59,499 nucleotides of DNA, from positions 9,908-69,406 of the forward strand of contig JBBHKE010000279.1 in NCBI GenBank assembly GCA_037447655.1. The letters run 5' to 3'. The notes under the pieces were generated by a model. It was not told where the DNA came from and did not search any database. It saw nothing but the letters and a program-made list of their open reading frames with translations. Below, one piece after another: positions 11,541 through 21,480 of this stretch (its first letter is position 1; each line of letters begins with the position of its first letter). The stretch is from Zygnema cylindricum. Lineage: Eukaryota; Streptophyta; Zygnematophyceae; Zygnematales; Zygnemataceae. Made by a program: the position numbers and the translations under genes.

Positions 11541-14500
11541 CTAATCACTTAGACCACATCCCTCTCTACAGAATTTCAATTTTGGAGCAGGTAAGGGTTT
11601 TGTCATAATATCTGCCAACATTTTCTCATCAGGTAAGTAGCTGAGTTTCAGAATTCTGGCCATCACCTTTTCCCTCACAAAGTGTAACTTAATGTCAATA
11701 TGCTTGCTTTTGAAATGATGACTAGGATTAGAAGCAATAGCAATAGCAGCTTGATTGTCACACCATATGACCTGAGGACCAGACTGCATAAATTTCAGTT
11801 CTTGTAAAAGAGACTTTACCCAAAGAAGTTCCTTGACAGCTGAGCTAGCTGCCATGTATTCAGCTTCCATGGTTGATTGAGCAGTCACCTTTTGGAGCTT
11901 GCTTGTCCAGCAGCAAGTACCATCACCAATCTTCAGAATGAATCCAGTGGTAGAACGTCGGCTTGGCATATCACCATAACTCGCATCGCTCCAGGTGCTA
12001 ATTTTCACTTCATCTCCTCCAAGAGACAGTCGGAGATCTCGTGTACCTGCAAGATATCTCAGAACTCGTTTTGCTGCCTCCCAATCTGATTTCTTTGGAT
12101 TCTGTAGACTTCGACTCAGAGCTCCAACAGCCGCAGCAATATCCGAACGAGTGCAGTTCATAAAGTAGATAAGACTCCCAACAATTTGTCTGTAGGGAAT
12201 CGTGGACATGAAATCTGACTCCCCTGGTTCCATATCATCTTCCAGAGTCATTCCTCCATCTGTCTCCTTTCCTTCCACCTTTTGCCTAAACTCCATAGGA
12301 GTGGCACTCCCCTTTGCATCTGCCATACCAAATCTTTCAAGTACATTTCCAATGGCCTCTCTCTGAGTAAGGTAAATAACTCTCTGACTCCTATCTCTCT
12401 CTACTTGAATGCCTAGAATATACTTAGCTTCACCTAAGTCTTTCATTTCAAACCTGGCATTCAGAGCTGCTTTTATCTTGTTTATCTCATTCAATGATTT
12501 GCTGATTAGCAACAGATCATCCACATACACTGCTACATAAATTACACCATCATCTCCTTCCATAACATAAACAGAGTGATCTGAGCTGATCCTTGTAAAG
12601 CCTAAGCTGGTAAGAAACTCATCTAACTTCAAATTCCATTGTCTTGGAGCCTGTTTCAATCCATACAATGATTTCAACAGTTTACAGACTAGATTTTCCT
12701 TTCCTTTTTCTACATAACCTTCAGGTTGTTTCATGTAAATTACTTCCTCTAAGTCTCCATGCAAGAAGGCAGTTTTAACATCCATTTGATGCAATTCCAT
12801 ATTCCCAATTGTAGCTAGAGACAACAAGACTCTGACAGTAGGAAACCTGACAACAGGAGAGAAGGTTTCTTCGTAGTCTATTCCTTCCTTTTGACTAAAA
12901 CCCTTTGCAACCAGACGAGCTTTATACCTTTCAATGGTGTTGTCTGGGTTGAGCTTCACTTTGAAGACCCACTTGCAGCCAATGGCTTTCCGATCTGGTG
13001 GAAGCTCCACAAGCTCCCACGTTTGGGCTTCCATGATCGATCTCATCTCATCATTTGCAGCTGAGATCCAATGATCCTTTTCAGGAACAGAAAATGCCTC
13101 CTGAATGGTAAGAGGCTCCCCCGTGCTTGCAAAAAAAGCATATTGAACTTGTTCTCCCCTTAAACGAGAACTTTGTCTTCTTCCCCCCGGGAAATCTGAG
13201 GCTGGAACTGTTGGTTTCCGAGCTCCACCTTGAGGTCTTGGAGGAGGAGGATCAGCTCCTGCTTGTTGTTCAGTAGCTGGTGGAACTCCAGTAAGTTGAA
13301 CTCCAGTAGAAGAAGAAGTAGAAGCTCCAGCAGACTGAAACGGAATCTGATCCAAGATGACATATTCTTGCAGTTTTTCTTTCTTTTCATTTTCATCCAT
13401 ACTGAATACGTCTATGGACTCACTCTCATCCTTCACCTGAATATTTCTAGCAATCTGGATGGTATGTTTCTGAGGACAATAAATTCTATATCCTACAGAT
13501 TCATCATCATATCCCATAAAGATTCCAGGCTTAGACTTTGGACTTAATTTCCAGTTTGGTAAATTATCTAGTACAAAGCACTTGCTACCAAAAACTTTGA
13601 AGTGAGTGACATCTGGTTTTCTGCCAGTCCACACTTCATAAGGTGTCATTCTTTGAACAGATCTAGTTTCTAATCTGTTCCTAATATATGCTGCAGTTTG
13701 GTAAGCTTCAGCCCAGAATTTAATATCTACTCCTTTATCAGCCATCATAGATTTAACACTCTCAGTTAGAGTTCTGTTTAGTCTTTCTGAAACTCCATTC
13801 TGCTGAGGAGTATAAGGTACAGTGAACTGGTGAGATATACCATTTTCTTTCAAATAAGCAGCAAACTCATTGGAAGTATATTCACCTCCATTATCACATC
13901 TTAAAGAGAGAATCGATCTACCATGAAGTTTCTCCGCCCAGATCCGAAAGTGTTTGAAGTGGGTGAAGACCTCCCTTTTCTCCTTCATAAAATAGATTCT
14001 ACTGAATCTGGAGAAATCATCTGTGAATGTGACAAAGTATTTGCTGCCAGCAAGAGATGGCACTTTGGAGGGTCCCCACACATCTGAATGAACAAGTTCT
14101 AAGATGTTAGTTGCTCTGAAATCTGCAGCTTGGGGTAAGGGAAGTTTATGAAGCTTGCCCAAAGCACAACCATCACAAATACTTGACTGTTGCTGACCAA
14201 GCGTAACTCCTTCTACCATATCATTTTTGACCATCTTTTCCAATCTGTCATAATGAACATGACCCAACCTCTTATGCCATAAAACATTATCAGATAAGAC
14301 ACTGGAGTAAGCAAAGGAAGATGTATTCACCAGGTCCATCCGGTACAAATTATTTGGGCCTCTAGTTCCCAGTACAGCTATTTTTCCCTCTTTGCTGACT
14401 ATTTTCTTTCCTTGTTTCTGAAGTATTTCAAAACCTCTACTTTCTGCAACTGATGTAGAAAACAGGTTCTTTTTGAACTGAGGAACATACAATACATCAT

Positions 14501-15674
14501 AGAGAGTTTTAGGAACTGCATGTCCATCTATCTCACACATAAAGATGACAGTTCCTTGAGCCTTTGCTTCAACGGTGACACCACAAGCATAATAGATCTG
14601 CCTTGTTGGAATAGGTTGCAGATCTGTGAAGGAAGCTTTGTTCCAGCACATATGAGACGAGCTCCCGGAGTCCATGATCCACCCATGATCTTTGCCTCCC
14701 TCCATTAGTTTTGCAAGGGCAAAGAACTCTTTGTCATCAGTTTTTGGAAAACTGACGACATCCGACGCCTTCACTTTGTCAACCGATTCCGATCCCGGTG
14801 TATCAGCTGAAAATGCTTCGGTTTTGGAGGGAAGAGTCGGTGGTGTGTGTGGTGTCTTTTGTGGCGTGAAGATCCCTTTTGGCCTCCATCCATTTCTGAA
14901 CACACCTGTCTCACAAGCTTTAAGAAACTTAGGACACTGTTTATACAGATGTCCTTGATTATAACAGTAGACACACTTGTTATAAGGCTGAAAACCTTGG
15001 TACCCCTGAGATTTGTTTCCTTGGTATTGTGCGTTAAAAGCTACAGATGATTTTCCTGGATTAAAAGCTGCAACAGTGGATTCCTCTTCTAACACTAGTT
15101 CTATAGCTGTTGCTAAGTTCCAAGCTGACTTATCCAACTTTCTCAAATTTGCTGAGGCTCCTTTATATTCCTCAGGAAGACCTCGCATAAGAATCATAGC
15201 CTGATGATAAGGGGAGAAGTTCCCCCCTGAACATGCATTCTCTGCCAACAAAAGCCTAAGCCCATTGCAATATTCGGCCATGCTACCTCCTGTATACCTA
15301 TAATCATAAATATTCCCAGCTGTGATAATTTCATGCTGGTCATTAGCTTTCAAATAGATAGTTTTCAGGGAAGACCAGATTTCTGATGCCTTTTTCATTT
15401 TGATATGTGACATAAGTAGATCTTCTGAGATCATTAACTTCAGCAAATGCAAAGCTTGCTGATTTTTCCCATTATAGGATGCTTCAGTTTCAGCAAGGCT
15501 GCCATCAACTACATCAAACAATTTAACTTGAGTGAAATAAGACTCAACCAGATCAGACCAATAGATATATTTCCTTCCATCAAAAACTGGGATCCGTGAG
15601 GGTGGGCCCGTGACCTGTTGTTCTGTGAATACCACACCAACTGAAGATGAAGATGATGCTGGAGTAGTCATCAC
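11541..15674 (-). CDS. Intact Ty1/copia gag-pol polyprotein
   Basis: A single 1377-residue ORF, normal length for a copia polyprotein. Gag occupies about 1-230. A CX2CX4HX4C zinc knuckle is at C234-C247. The aspartic protease motif DSG has D335. The gag-pre-integrase zinc region has H467, H472, C500 and C503. Integrase has D531, D594 and E630 as the catalytic triad. A linker (about 760-845) contains GGRRQSSRLRG. Reverse transcriptase has YVDDLL with D1052/D1053. RNase H has D1230, E1270, D1306 and D1355 (LADIMTKP). All key residues are present. The chosen start, MMTTPASSSSS, lies inside the LTR; no later Met precedes the conserved gag residues. It would act in cytoplasmic virus-like particles and then the nucleus. 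Gag and pol share one frame with no visible frameshift signal. Confidence 0.95.
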   Translation of the reverse strand: MMTTPASSSSSVGVVFTEQQVTGPPSRIPVFDGRKYIYWSDLVESYFTQVKLFDVVDGSLAETEASYNGKNQQALHLLKLMISEDLLMSHIKMKKASEIWSSLKTIYLKANDQHEIITAGNIYDYRYTGGSMAEYCNGLRLLLAENACSGGNFSPYHQAMILMRGLPEEYKGASANLRKLDKSAWNLATAIELVLEEESTVAAFNPGKSSVAFNAQYQGNKSQGYQGFQPYNKCVYCYNQGHLYKQCPKFLKACETGVFRNGWRPKGIFTPQKTPHTPPTLPSKTEAFSADTPGSESVDKVKASDVVSFPKTDDKEFFALAKLMEGGKDHGWIMDSGSSSHMCWNKASFTDLQPIPTRQIYYACGVTVEAKAQGTVIFMCEIDGHAVPKTLYDVLYVPQFKKNLFSTSVAESRGFEILQKQGKKIVSKEGKIAVLGTRGPNNLYRMDLVNTSSFAYSSVLSDNVLWHKRLGHVHYDRLEKMVKNDMVEGVTLGQQQSSICDGCALGKLHKLPLPQAADFRATNILELVHSDVWGPSKVPSLAGSKYFVTFTDDFSRFSRIYFMKEKREVFTHFKHFRIWAEKLHGRSILSLRCDNGGEYTSNEFAAYLKENGISHQFTVPYTPQQNGVSERLNRTLTESVKSMMADKGVDIKFWAEAYQTAAYIRNRLETRSVQRMTPYEVWTGRKPDVTHFKVFGSKCFVLDNLPNWKLSPKSKPGIFMGYDDESVGYRIYCPQKHTIQIARNIQVKDESESIDVFSMDENEKKEKLQEYVILDQIPFQSAGASTSSSTGVQLTGVPPATEQQAGADPPPPRPQGGARKPTVPASDFPGGRRQSSRLRGEQVQYAFFASTGEPLTIQEAFSVPEKDHWISAANDEMRSIMEAQTWELVELPPDRKAIGCKWVFKVKLNPDNTIERYKARLVAKGFSQKEGIDYEETFSPVVRFPTVRVLLSLATIGNMELHQMDVKTAFLHGDLEEVIYMKQPEGYVEKGKENLVCKLLKSLYGLKQAPRQWNLKLDEFLTSLGFTRISSDHSVYVMEGDDGVIYVAVYVDDLLLISKSLNEINKIKAALNARFEMKDLGEAKYILGIQVERDRSQRVIYLTQREAIGNVLERFGMADAKGSATPMEFRQKVEGKETDGGMTLEDDMEPGESDFMSTIPYRQIVGSLIYFMNCTRSDIAAAVGALSRSLQNPKKSDWEAAKRVLRYLAGTRDLRLSLGGDEVKISTWSDASYGDMPSRRSTTGFILKIGDGTCCWTSKLQKVTAQSTMEAEYMAASSAVKELLWVKSLLQELKFMQSGPQVIWCDNQAAIAIASNPSHHFKSKHIDIKLHFVREKVMARILKLSYLPDEKMLADIMTKPLPAPKLKFCREGCGLSD
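15601..15615 (-). promoter_or_regulatory. Primer-binding site, domain 2
   Basis: The + strand GGTGGGCCCGTGACC abuts LTR C at 15616. The sense strand GGTCACGGGCCCACC follows the LTR end AACAACA. It encodes gag residues V-T-G-P-P (21-25). The position fits minus-strand priming by an internal fragment of initiator tRNA-Met; two bases differ from the plant tRNA as I know it. Confidence 0.6.
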
Positions 15675-16496
15675 AGAATTCAGATAAGCAAGAAGCTCTC
15701 ACAGATGCTCAGAAAAATGCACACAACTTTGGAACAGAGCCAAAGACAAATTAGGCAACCAAATGGCCTACAAATCTGACACAATGCAGATAATACACAA
15801 AGGAACACAAGTGCAAATTTACACAGAAATCTGCAAACAGATATGAGAAATTTCTCAGTCAAATATATCAAAAATGTCACAGCATAATTTTGATACAACA
15901 AGTTCCTAATTCTGAAATGGCTAAGTCCTATATTTATACCTAAAAGATCTATTCTTCTAAGAGCTAGCAGCCACTCACTACTCTAACTAAGCAAAGAAGA
16001 CATACCAGCCATGCATCAATAATATCTACTATCTGAAAGGAGGATACCTGAATATGTCAAGGTATGTCATACAGAAAGAATCTGAACTTAGACACTAATC
16101 AAACAAAACACGCTTCTGTACAAACTAGAGATAAGTAACGTCACAGTACACCGTGTATAAACACGTCAGATAATTACAGACGTGGTCCCGGATGACCACC
16201 TTTCGTCGGCAGCAAATCTTCACCGTCCATTATTTCGAAGTTTCATCCAAGATGAAACTTTTATGTGACACCTCGGTCTTTGTGGTAAGTCTGAATAGTA
16301 CGAACGGATCTTTGTAAAGTTTCTCATTTACCAACGTGTGTCCTGACGTGTGTCACACCGTGAACTCCCTCACTGTTCACTGTAACATTAATTCTGGTAC
16401 ATACTGAACCAGACTTTCACAAAATATTCTAAGTACTGAGAAAACACTCCCCTCACCTATAATGCTTAGTGAGGACTAAAGCTTTCAAAAACAACA
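15616..16496 (-). mobile_element. LTR C of the array (5' LTR)
   Basis: 881 bp with termini TGTTGTT and AACAACA. Core motif CTAAGTCC at 15921-15928, preceded in sense by a TATAAATA box; transcription of the intact copy should start near here. The gag ATG is at 15674, so 59 nt of coding sequence lie inside the LTR. Confidence 0.93.
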
Positions 16497-16501
16497 TATA
16501 G
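16497..16501. repeat. Target-site duplication TATAG, right
   Basis: Partner of 5641-5645. The sequence that follows (TACAAGAAGGTA) also occurs left of the array at 5621-5632. The original target therefore had a short tandem repeat containing TATAGTACAAGAAGGTA. Confidence 0.92.
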
Positions 16502-17077
16502 TACAAGAAGGTACAGTGGCCGATTGTACTTCTTGTAAGGCCATTGTACAACATGGCCTTCTGGTTGACTCTTGTCAACATGAAGCCATTGTTCCTTCTC
16601 CCATCATTTCTGACGTCCAATGATGTGGTCCCACGTGGCACACCGCGCTGCTATGTTGGAAAGCCACCAAAGGTTCATTCGGGTTTGGCGAGGGCGATGA
16701 CGTCCGTCCGATCATGTATTTTACACGGTTAGATTCGCGTCCGCGAGCACCGTTTGACTATAGATGCTGCTTCGTCAATTTGATATGTTTTAGTGAAGGT
16801 GATATCTTGCGTAACACTTTAATAAAAAAGCAAACTGATAACGTGTATCGTTTCGTCAAAGCCATAATGGTTAAGGTTTACTTCTACAAAGTTTATCTAG
16901 ATCTAGGCTCAAATCTGATATAGGGCAACATTTTGATAATCTATCAATCTGTCTTTCTGTCTATCTGTCTACCGATTAATTTTTGACTATGGCGGCAGCC
17001 ATGGTGACTCTCTCATTCTCTTCACTCTAGAGTCTAAATTAAATTAAGAAGTGAATAATAATTACTTCTTTTCAACA
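16502..17077 (-). mobile_element. LTR-R1, right part
   Basis: Continuation of the LTR begun at 5297. Matches LTR-R3 around 28400-28520 (for example AATGATGTNGTNCCACGTGGC). It ends TTCAACA at 17077, followed by the pyrimidine run CTCCCTTT, the polypurine tract of the minus-strand element K. Together the two parts form the 3' LTR of K. Confidence 0.65.
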
Positions 17078-18074
17078 CTCCCTTTAATTCTTAGTCAACT
17101 TTTAATTTAAGTCCACATAAAACTCTCTGCAGAATATTAACTTAGGAGAAGGTACTGGTTTTGTCATCATGCCTGCAATCATCTCTTATCACTTTTGTGA
17201 ACCAGTTTAATTTTTTTATTCTCAACCTTCTTTTTGACAAAGCTTTCTCTCATATCCATATGTTTAGCTTTGAAATGGTGTTTTGGATTAGCTGCGATAG
17301 AGATAGCAACTTGATTATCACAAAAGACATCCAGAGTCCCAGATTTCATGAACCTAAGTTCTTCGAGAAAAGATTTTACCCACATTAATTCTTTAGTAGC
17401 AGCAAAGAAAGCCATGTATTCAGCCTCCATAGTGGACTGAGCAACTACTTTATGCTGCTTGCTACTCCAACAGCATGCACCATATCCGGTTGTACATCGT
17501 CTCAAAGGCACATCCCCATAATTTGCATCACCATACGTGGTGATGGCAGTGTGCTCCCCTCCCAAATGCAACCAAAATTCCCATTTTCCCACCAAATATC
17601 TCATCACTCTTTTTGCTGTTTCCCAGTTTTTTTTCCTAGATTCATTTAGACTTCTACTAAGAACACCTACAACCGCAGCTATGTCCAGATGTGTACAATT
17701 CATAAAGTAAATTAAACTGCCTACAATTTGCCGATAAGGAATTCCTTCCATAAACCTCTTTTCTTCCTCATCCATCTCATCATTCAAAATCAATATCCCT
17801 CCTTCTGCACTCCCCTCGATACTTTTTTTAGATCCATGGGAGTGATGCACCCATTTGCTTTCTCGATCTGAAACCTTTCTAGCATATTACCGACAACTTT
17901 TTTCTGAGTGAGTTTTATAATTCTATTCCCTCTATCCCTCTCCATTTGAATCCCCAAAATGTATTTTGCTTTGCCGAGATCTTTCATGTCAAACCGACTT
18001 CTCAGATCCTGTTTGAGATTGTTAATTTTATCTAAGGACTTGCTTAAGACTAATAAATCATCAACCAAATCTAT
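17078..18074 (-). pseudogene. Copia element K: RT tail and RNase H remnant
   Basis: Minus-strand remnant of a copia pol 3' half. The fragment 17790-18074 carries VDDLLVLSKS and MKDLGKAKYILGIQ of reverse transcriptase. The fragment 17179-17850 carries IPYRQIVGSLIYFMNCT and the RNase H motifs STMEAEYMA and FCDNQVA. The normal ending MMTKP is present only in another frame near 17160, showing a frameshift. The RT is cut off at about 18074, where an oppositely oriented LTR fragment begins. Gag, protease and integrase are missing. Relative of elements G and H. Confidence 0.88.
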
Positions 18075-18630
18075 TGATTTCAACATTAATCGGACGGCCA
18101 CGATAGGCGTCGAGATCGCGGAATAGGCGCTTTGGCGTTTTTCAGTCAGCGCCACGTTAGGCGCCATGTGGCAAGACGCCATTGGCTTACGGCGTCTTCG
18201 GAGAATATAGGAGCTAATCCGGATATGGCAGACGTCAACATTTTAGCCATGCCGTAAAATGGCCGTACAGAACGTACATCCGAACTTTTACTTTTATGTA
18301 TGACACAGTAATTTATTGGTGTCGTACTCTAGTAGTATAAGGTTTAGAGAGGGATTTAGGACTTAGAAGTTTTGGTATTTAGACCCCTCTCTCCCAGAGA
18401 GCTCCTGCACAAAAGGTCAACTTTGACCGTTCATAACTTACAGCTCAAGGGTGAAAATTTAGAGATTCTTTTTGCTATCGACTCAAAGGAGTCTTGCCTT
18501 CACAAGGGTGAAGGTGGTCAAAGCTTCTTCTTGCAAGAGTGGCAATTATTTTTGCTAAGACCCAAGATGGTCAGGGTTATCCTAGAGGCTTCGTGTGTGT
18601 TGCCTACTTTGATGACCTATGGAGGTCTCA
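18075..18630 (+). mobile_element. LTR-R2 fragment, forward
   Basis: Reverse-complement relative of 27982-28600 and 5297-5640. Contains TTTAGGACTTAG (core 18359-18366) and ends GGAGGTCTCA at 18630, matching the TGAGACCTCC start of LTR-R3 in reverse. The 5' side is truncated against element K. No internal domain follows it. Confidence 0.6.
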
Positions 18631-18879
18631 GAGTTACATTTTTTTAATGCACATTCACATGCGCGTGCGGCAGTGTTAAACTTTCATCTGTATTTTTTTA
18701 CTTATTAAAGTATAGAGTTGTACGAAATTGAATGTTTTGTATGCCACACTATTTAAAACGACCATATATTACAGTTATTAACCTTGTAACCCTAATAACT
18801 GTGGTACCTAAAATAACGTAGAAAACGTTTTAAAATTATTAACTCTATTGAAGAAATTGGGTCAAAATTTGGGGGTGCC

Positions 18880-19150
18880 AACTAAATCTTATGGACGCTA
18901 ATAGCAATTCACGGTGTACAATAGTGTACGTTGGAAGAATAACCATGGGGAATATTGTGGTGGTGCGAATATAAACATTCGCGCGGACGACGACGGTGTT
19001 ACATAAATGTTCGTTGTGGATGACGGCTTCACGCGACGGCCGCCGACTATTATAAAGTTAGACATCCAGATTTGGATGCCAACGAAAAATTTTAAATGTT
19101 GAAACTTAGGGTACTTTCGTATGCAACTGAAAATTTAGTCCTGTAACTTT
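18880..19150 (+). repeat. Noncoding repeat family T, copy 1 (part)
   Basis: Aligns with 32640-32830 in blocks such as ACAATAGTGTA.GTTGGA, GGATGNCGNCTTCACGCG and GAAACTTA. No coding content. 19150-19345 holds a short open frame of unknown meaning that I do not annotate as a gene. Confidence 0.45.
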
Positions 19151-19349
19151 GGTTTTAGCAAAGAATTTCAAGCCCGTTTGCCTTATCGGCACACTTACCT
19201 TTACCCAGGATTTCCGGACCCTTTTCCACCCTGTATGGTCACCCGTGTACGAAGATGGTGTTGTCCTTAGCCATTTTCAGCAATGGATCTACACTCGTAC
19301 GCACCACAGACTACCCCAAAAACAGCCTACTTTGAGTCCACTCAGAATT

Positions 19350-20130
19350 CTACAGAATTAACAAAACAGGCTGAAAGTACACGAACATATATTTTCTAGG
19401 CCACTTAGTATTCCCACAAATTTTCATACAAAAATACCAAACATAATTATCACACCACTCAGTCAAAGGTGCAGAAAAACAATCTGCCAGAACTTTGATA
19501 AATTTGACCGACTTCACAATGAAGTCCAAGGCAAACCAGACATACGATGGTTCTGCAAATTTTTCACAATTTTTATAATATAAAGAGGAACACACTTGCA
19601 AAATTTTAGATAATTTTGCCAATACAACTGAGAGCAATCCTCAGATGAAAATTACCAAAAAGAAGCAAAACAGTTTTTCTCTAAAAAGTTCCCTTAGTCC
19701 AAAATGACTAAGTCCTACAAATATACACTAGAGCTCACTACTGAATGTACGGAGGCATACCAGCCGTACGTAACCCGAGTACTTCGTGACATGTCAAAAT
19801 GAATAGATCTACACTAATACCTAATACACATAGGACAAAAAATTGTTGCAAATATTTACAAACCTTACGAATTTCATCGAACGAATCTAGACCGTCTAAA
19901 ATAAATATAATGTGATGGACGCGATTTTGCGTCCCACTTGTTGAAAAATAACGGCGGCATTTTTCCGCCGTCCGTAGCTCCTTTTCGGCACCGGCGATGT
20001 CGTGCCGCGTGGTTCCAAAGTACACTTGACGAAACGACGTCATTCTATCCAAATCTAGCCCGTACCGTAAGCACGTCCTTCGCCATAAATGCCGCTTGCC
20101 AAATTACGTTCCATACAGGCAAAGTACATT
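19350..20130 (-). mobile_element. Probable copia LTR, minus, edges unclear
   Basis: Contains ATGACTAAGTCCTAC (core 19708-19715), then ACTNNCGTACGGAGGCATACC, closely matching the solo LTR at 44527-44585. The left part resembles the transcribed LTR region of family 1. I could not find TGTTGTT or AACAACA ends, so the limits are approximate. No attached coding region. Confidence 0.5.
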
Positions 20131-21480
20131 TTCAATATTTCAAATATTTCAAATCGGATCGCTTCGCGATCCGCCGTCCATTTCCCAACGCATTCTGCGC
20201 CACTTAATTACTTCTTCACGTCCCTTTAATTTTCCTCGTACATCTACACCGCGAATCGTAATTAGAGTTATGAAAAAAATAGAGTAAAAAAACCAAAAAA
20301 AAACAATTAGAGTAGTTAACTCTAATTTATGTGATAGAACTTTTTCACAGAGGAAGTTTACTCTAATTTTTTTAAGTACTCTACATTGGGTTATGTCGGC
20401 AATAGTTTTCCGCGCTGAAATTTTGAACACTAAATTACGTAAACGTACAAAATCTGTCATTCCGTATAGTTTTGACGTCATTATGACGTTAGTATTATTT
20501 GTCGCACTAAATGTCAGCTAATGTTCACACTCACGACAATGCTGTCGACGGACGAGAGTTATGCGAACGACTTTTTTCCGATGTGATTATTTTTTCGTTT
20601 AGTGCGATTTCACGTGCGAGCGCGATTCAATTAAATCATTATTTGTACCTTTTTATTTACAAAAGTACAATTCTGCACGGTCGAGCGTCGTCCATACTCC
20701 ACACAATTTAAAACAAGCCTATATTACAATTTTTTACGCTAATTAAACTTACCTAAATTAGAATAATGAAAAAATAAGAATCGTTTACTTTATTTGATGT
20801 CATAGAGTCGAAATTTTGAGTGAACGAATTAGAGTAATTTACTCTAATTACAATTAGCGGTGTACTCCCCAAATCCGCAAACCATTCGAACCACCACATT
20901 ACTTTCGGTAATTAAATACGCACCCGAACACGCGCACGCACAAAACTTCGTGTGCGCACGAAACTAACTTTTCAAAAAACCAACACATAGAAGCGTAACA
21001 AATAGAACTAGATTTCTTTATATCCAAAACAAAACGCGACGCACTTTAGTTCACGCTTAACGGAGGCCGAACGATCAAGTTATTCCGCTTCAAAGATTAT
21101 AGTTTCGTTACCAGGAGTCAGCTTCAAGCCGTCCTAGTAGGGGGTACATTATGGAGTTTCGTGTAACTTCTGGGGTTGTAATCTAGATTATGCTCCTATA
21201 CGTTAGTACAAATTTGGTTCAAATCCAACTGACTTTTGGTCCATTAATTATTCTAGGTCAAAAATTGGTTTTTCCGCCTCCTCTAAGTACCTTGGCACAT
21301 AATAGTGGATCCAATTTGAGCTTCCTACCGCGGATCTAGCCGCAGTTGAGAGCATAACTTTTGACCTTGAGTGTAGTACGCCTTATTTTGTCTTATGTCA
21401 GTCTGGTAACATTTGCTCTCCGCTCATTAGCTACGTGGATTGCGTTGACTTTGTGGACCTGAAATTGGAAAAAAGTTGTT
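20131..21480. other. Noncoding AT-rich stretch
   Basis: No gene seen. Several inverted TTAGAGT/ACTCTAA motifs occur near 20306-20330, 20350-20385 and 20829-20850. AATTAGCGGTGTA at 20853 resembles the end of the MITE at 34494. These may be MITE debris; I could not define full elements. Confidence 0.4.

Larger units (their letters stand above)
5646..16496 (-). mobile_element. Tandem copia array: 3 LTRs, 2 internal domains (family 1)
   Basis: Minus-strand Ty1/copia array with structure LTR (5646-6526), internal domain 1 (6527-10635), LTR (10636-11517), internal domain 2 (11518-15615), LTR (15616-16496). Ends are TGTTGTT and AACAACA, and TATAG flanks the whole. LTRs differ by roughly 1 percent by eye, so the insertion is fairly young. 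Domain 2 has an intact polyprotein; domain 1 is broken by nonsense and indels. The likeliest origin is unequal crossing-over between LTRs of one inserted element. Integration of a preformed tandem is an alternative. The target was an LTR of an older copia element. Confidence 0.93.

Noticed and set aside
19149-19361. 71-codon forward open frame
   Set aside because: Protein-like in parts, but no motif, no splice context and it runs into an LTR-like region. Not enough to call a gene.
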